The notes beneath the pieces were generated by a model. It worked only from the letters and a program-made list of their open reading frames with translations. It was not told the DNA's origin and did not search any database. 14,845 bases of DNA from CAIKMD01 sp036490955 (GTDB taxonomy: Bacteria > Pseudomonadota > Alphaproteobacteria > ATCC43930 > CGMCC-115725), in assembly GCA_036490955.1 (NCBI GenBank), contig DASXCX010000220.1, positions 1-14,845 of the forward strand, in the 5' to 3' direction. Position 1 is the stretch's first letter. Each line of letters starts with the position of its first letter. The position numbers and the translations under genes were made by a program. Positions 13,744 to 14,845 of the stretch are shown piece after piece.

Positions 13744-14845
13744 ATGGAAACGATCCTTACCGCCCTGCTCGCCGTCGTCGCCGCCCTGGCCCTCGGTTTC
13801 ATGCTGAAAGGGCGCGAAACGCAGCGCCGGATCGCCGCCGAAACCCGCCTCGCCGAAGTCGAGAAACGCGTCACGGAGCTGACCGCCGCCGGCGACTCGG
13901 CGGCCGCGGCGCGACTCGCCGCCGAGACCGAGCTCGCCGCGGCGCGCCAGCGCATCGCCGATGGCGAGAAAACCATGGCCGAATTCGAGCGCTTCAAACA
14001 GGAAAGCCTGCAGGCGGCGCGCGCCGCCGTGTTGACGACGGCGCAGGAAGTTTCGTCGAAATTGCTTGAGGATCATAAGCGCGAGAACACCGAGGCGAAG
14101 GAAGAGGCAGCCAAACGCGTGGCGACCTATAGCGAGACCGTCCTCAAGCAGATGGAGACGCTGCTCGGCACGATCTCGGCGATCGACGGAAGGGTGCAGG
14201 CGCATAATAAGGTGCTCGATACCGTCTGGCGCTCGCTCACCAATCCCTCGGGCGCCGGCCAGCTCGCCGAAGTCGGCCTTGCCAATACGCTGAAAGCTTT
14301 CGGCTTGGAGCAGGGCCGCGATTTCCAGCTGCAGTTCACGACGCAGGACGAGGAAGGGCGGCGCCTTCGGCCCGACGCGGTCGTGTTCCTGCCGTCGAAC
14401 GGCATCATGGTGATCGACAGCAAGGCGTCGAAATTCCTCTTGGACATCGCTGCCGCCGAAGGCACCGAGCGCGAGACCGAGGCCTATCGCAGCCTGGCGC
14501 GCACGATGAACCAGCACCTGAAGGCGCTCGGCGAGAAAGACTACGCGAATGCGATCCGCAGCGCCTGGCGCGAGAGCGGGCGCGCGCATGAGCTGACGCG
14601 CATCGTCAGCGTCATGTACCTGCCCAACGAGGCGGCGCTCGACAAGCTCAACCGCGCCGACGCCGAATTCCTGCATAACGCACGCGGCCGCGGCATCTAT
14701 CTCGCTGGGCCGACAACCTTGCATTGCCTGATCTCCCTCGCCTCGGCCGAGATCAACCTCGAGCGCCAGGTGGAGAACCAGCAGCGCATCGTCGCCGCGG
14801 CGGAAGCCTTGATCGACGGCCTCTCGGGCGCGCTCGTCCATGTCG
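13744..14845 (+). CDS. rmuC: RmuC-family protein (DNA recombination protein), 3' end outside window
   Basis: At least 367 residues; the frame is open to the right edge. RmuC proteins limit DNA inversion between repeats and carry a restriction-endonuclease-like fold. Residues 4-20 (ILTALLAVVAALALGFM) form an N-terminal membrane anchor. A long Ala/Glu/Arg-rich coiled coil follows (about 25-160). The nuclease-like domain begins near GAGQLAEVGLANTLKAFGL, then RPDAVVFLPSNGIMVIDSKA (the RPD...DSK motif), MYLPNEAALDKL and AGPTTLHCLISLA, all family-typical. ATG 13744 is chosen because the membrane anchor starts immediately; no strong ribosome site is seen. Divergent from def. Confidence 0.92.
   Translation, partial: METILTALLAVVAALALGFMLKGRETQRRIAAETRLAEVEKRVTELTAAGDSAAAARLAAETELAAARQRIADGEKTMAEFERFKQESLQAARAAVLTTAQEVSSKLLEDHKRENTEAKEEAAKRVATYSETVLKQMETLLGTISAIDGRVQAHNKVLDTVWRSLTNPSGAGQLAEVGLANTLKAFGLEQGRDFQLQFTTQDEEGRRLRPDAVVFLPSNGIMVIDSKASKFLLDIAAAEGTERETEAYRSLARTMNQHLKALGEKDYANAIRSAWRESGRAHELTRIVSVMYLPNEAALDKLNRADAEFLHNARGRGIYLAGPTTLHCLISLASAEINLERQVENQQRIVAAAEALIDGLSGALVHV

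Noticed and set aside
13672..14841. Minus-strand open frame (about 389 codons) opposite rmuC
   Set aside because: The plus-strand frame encodes clear RmuC motifs with a membrane anchor and coiled coil; the antisense frame has none.

Overview
The window is a GC-rich, gene-dense bacterial chromosome segment. Protein families, codon use and gene order (dapD-dapE-membrane protein facing def-fmt-truA, with rmuC divergent from def) fit an alphaproteobacterium, most likely Hyphomicrobiales (Rhizobiales). A CtrA-type box and rhizobial-style intergenic palindromes agree with this. I see no rRNA, tRNA, CRISPR array, insertion sequence or phage gene, and both edges cut through genes.

Region 1 (1-968): the 3' part of a UbiD-family decarboxylase gene, then a double palindromic repeat separating it from the convergent nitrite genes. 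Region 2 (969-5778): a nitrite-assimilation module. On the minus strand, a siroheme nitrite reductase (nirA-like) and a CysJ-type NADPH/FAD reductase lie 1 nt apart. The reductase has a 4Fe-4S domain where a flavodoxin domain would be expected. Divergently on the plus strand are an FNT-family nitrite channel and a coupled 115-aa protein that resembles the last third of that channel. The 307-bp region between them holds two outward-facing sigma-54 -24/-12 boxes and one near-consensus NtrC site. The inferred scheme is nitrogen-limitation control of nitrite uptake and its reduction to ammonium with NADPH.

Region 3 (5854-10109): a HAD pyrimidine 5'-nucleotidase-like gene and a convergent pirin gene overlap at their 3' ends. 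They are followed by dapD, dapE and a multi-spanning membrane protein packed as one lysine/meso-diaminopimelate operon. Region 4 (10110-11400): an accessory-looking pocket with a 53-aa minus-strand ORF, an AT-rich intergenic region carrying a perfect TTAA-N7-TTAA CtrA box, and an unrecognised exported, possibly beta-barrel protein.

Region 5 (11401-14845): the minus-strand operon def-fmt-truA (peptide deformylase, Met-tRNA formyltransferase, tRNA pseudouridine synthase), and divergently the start of rmuC, which runs off the right edge.

The points most worth following are the small FNT-like partner protein, the divergent sigma-54/NtrC control region, and the flavodoxin-less reductase paired with NirA.
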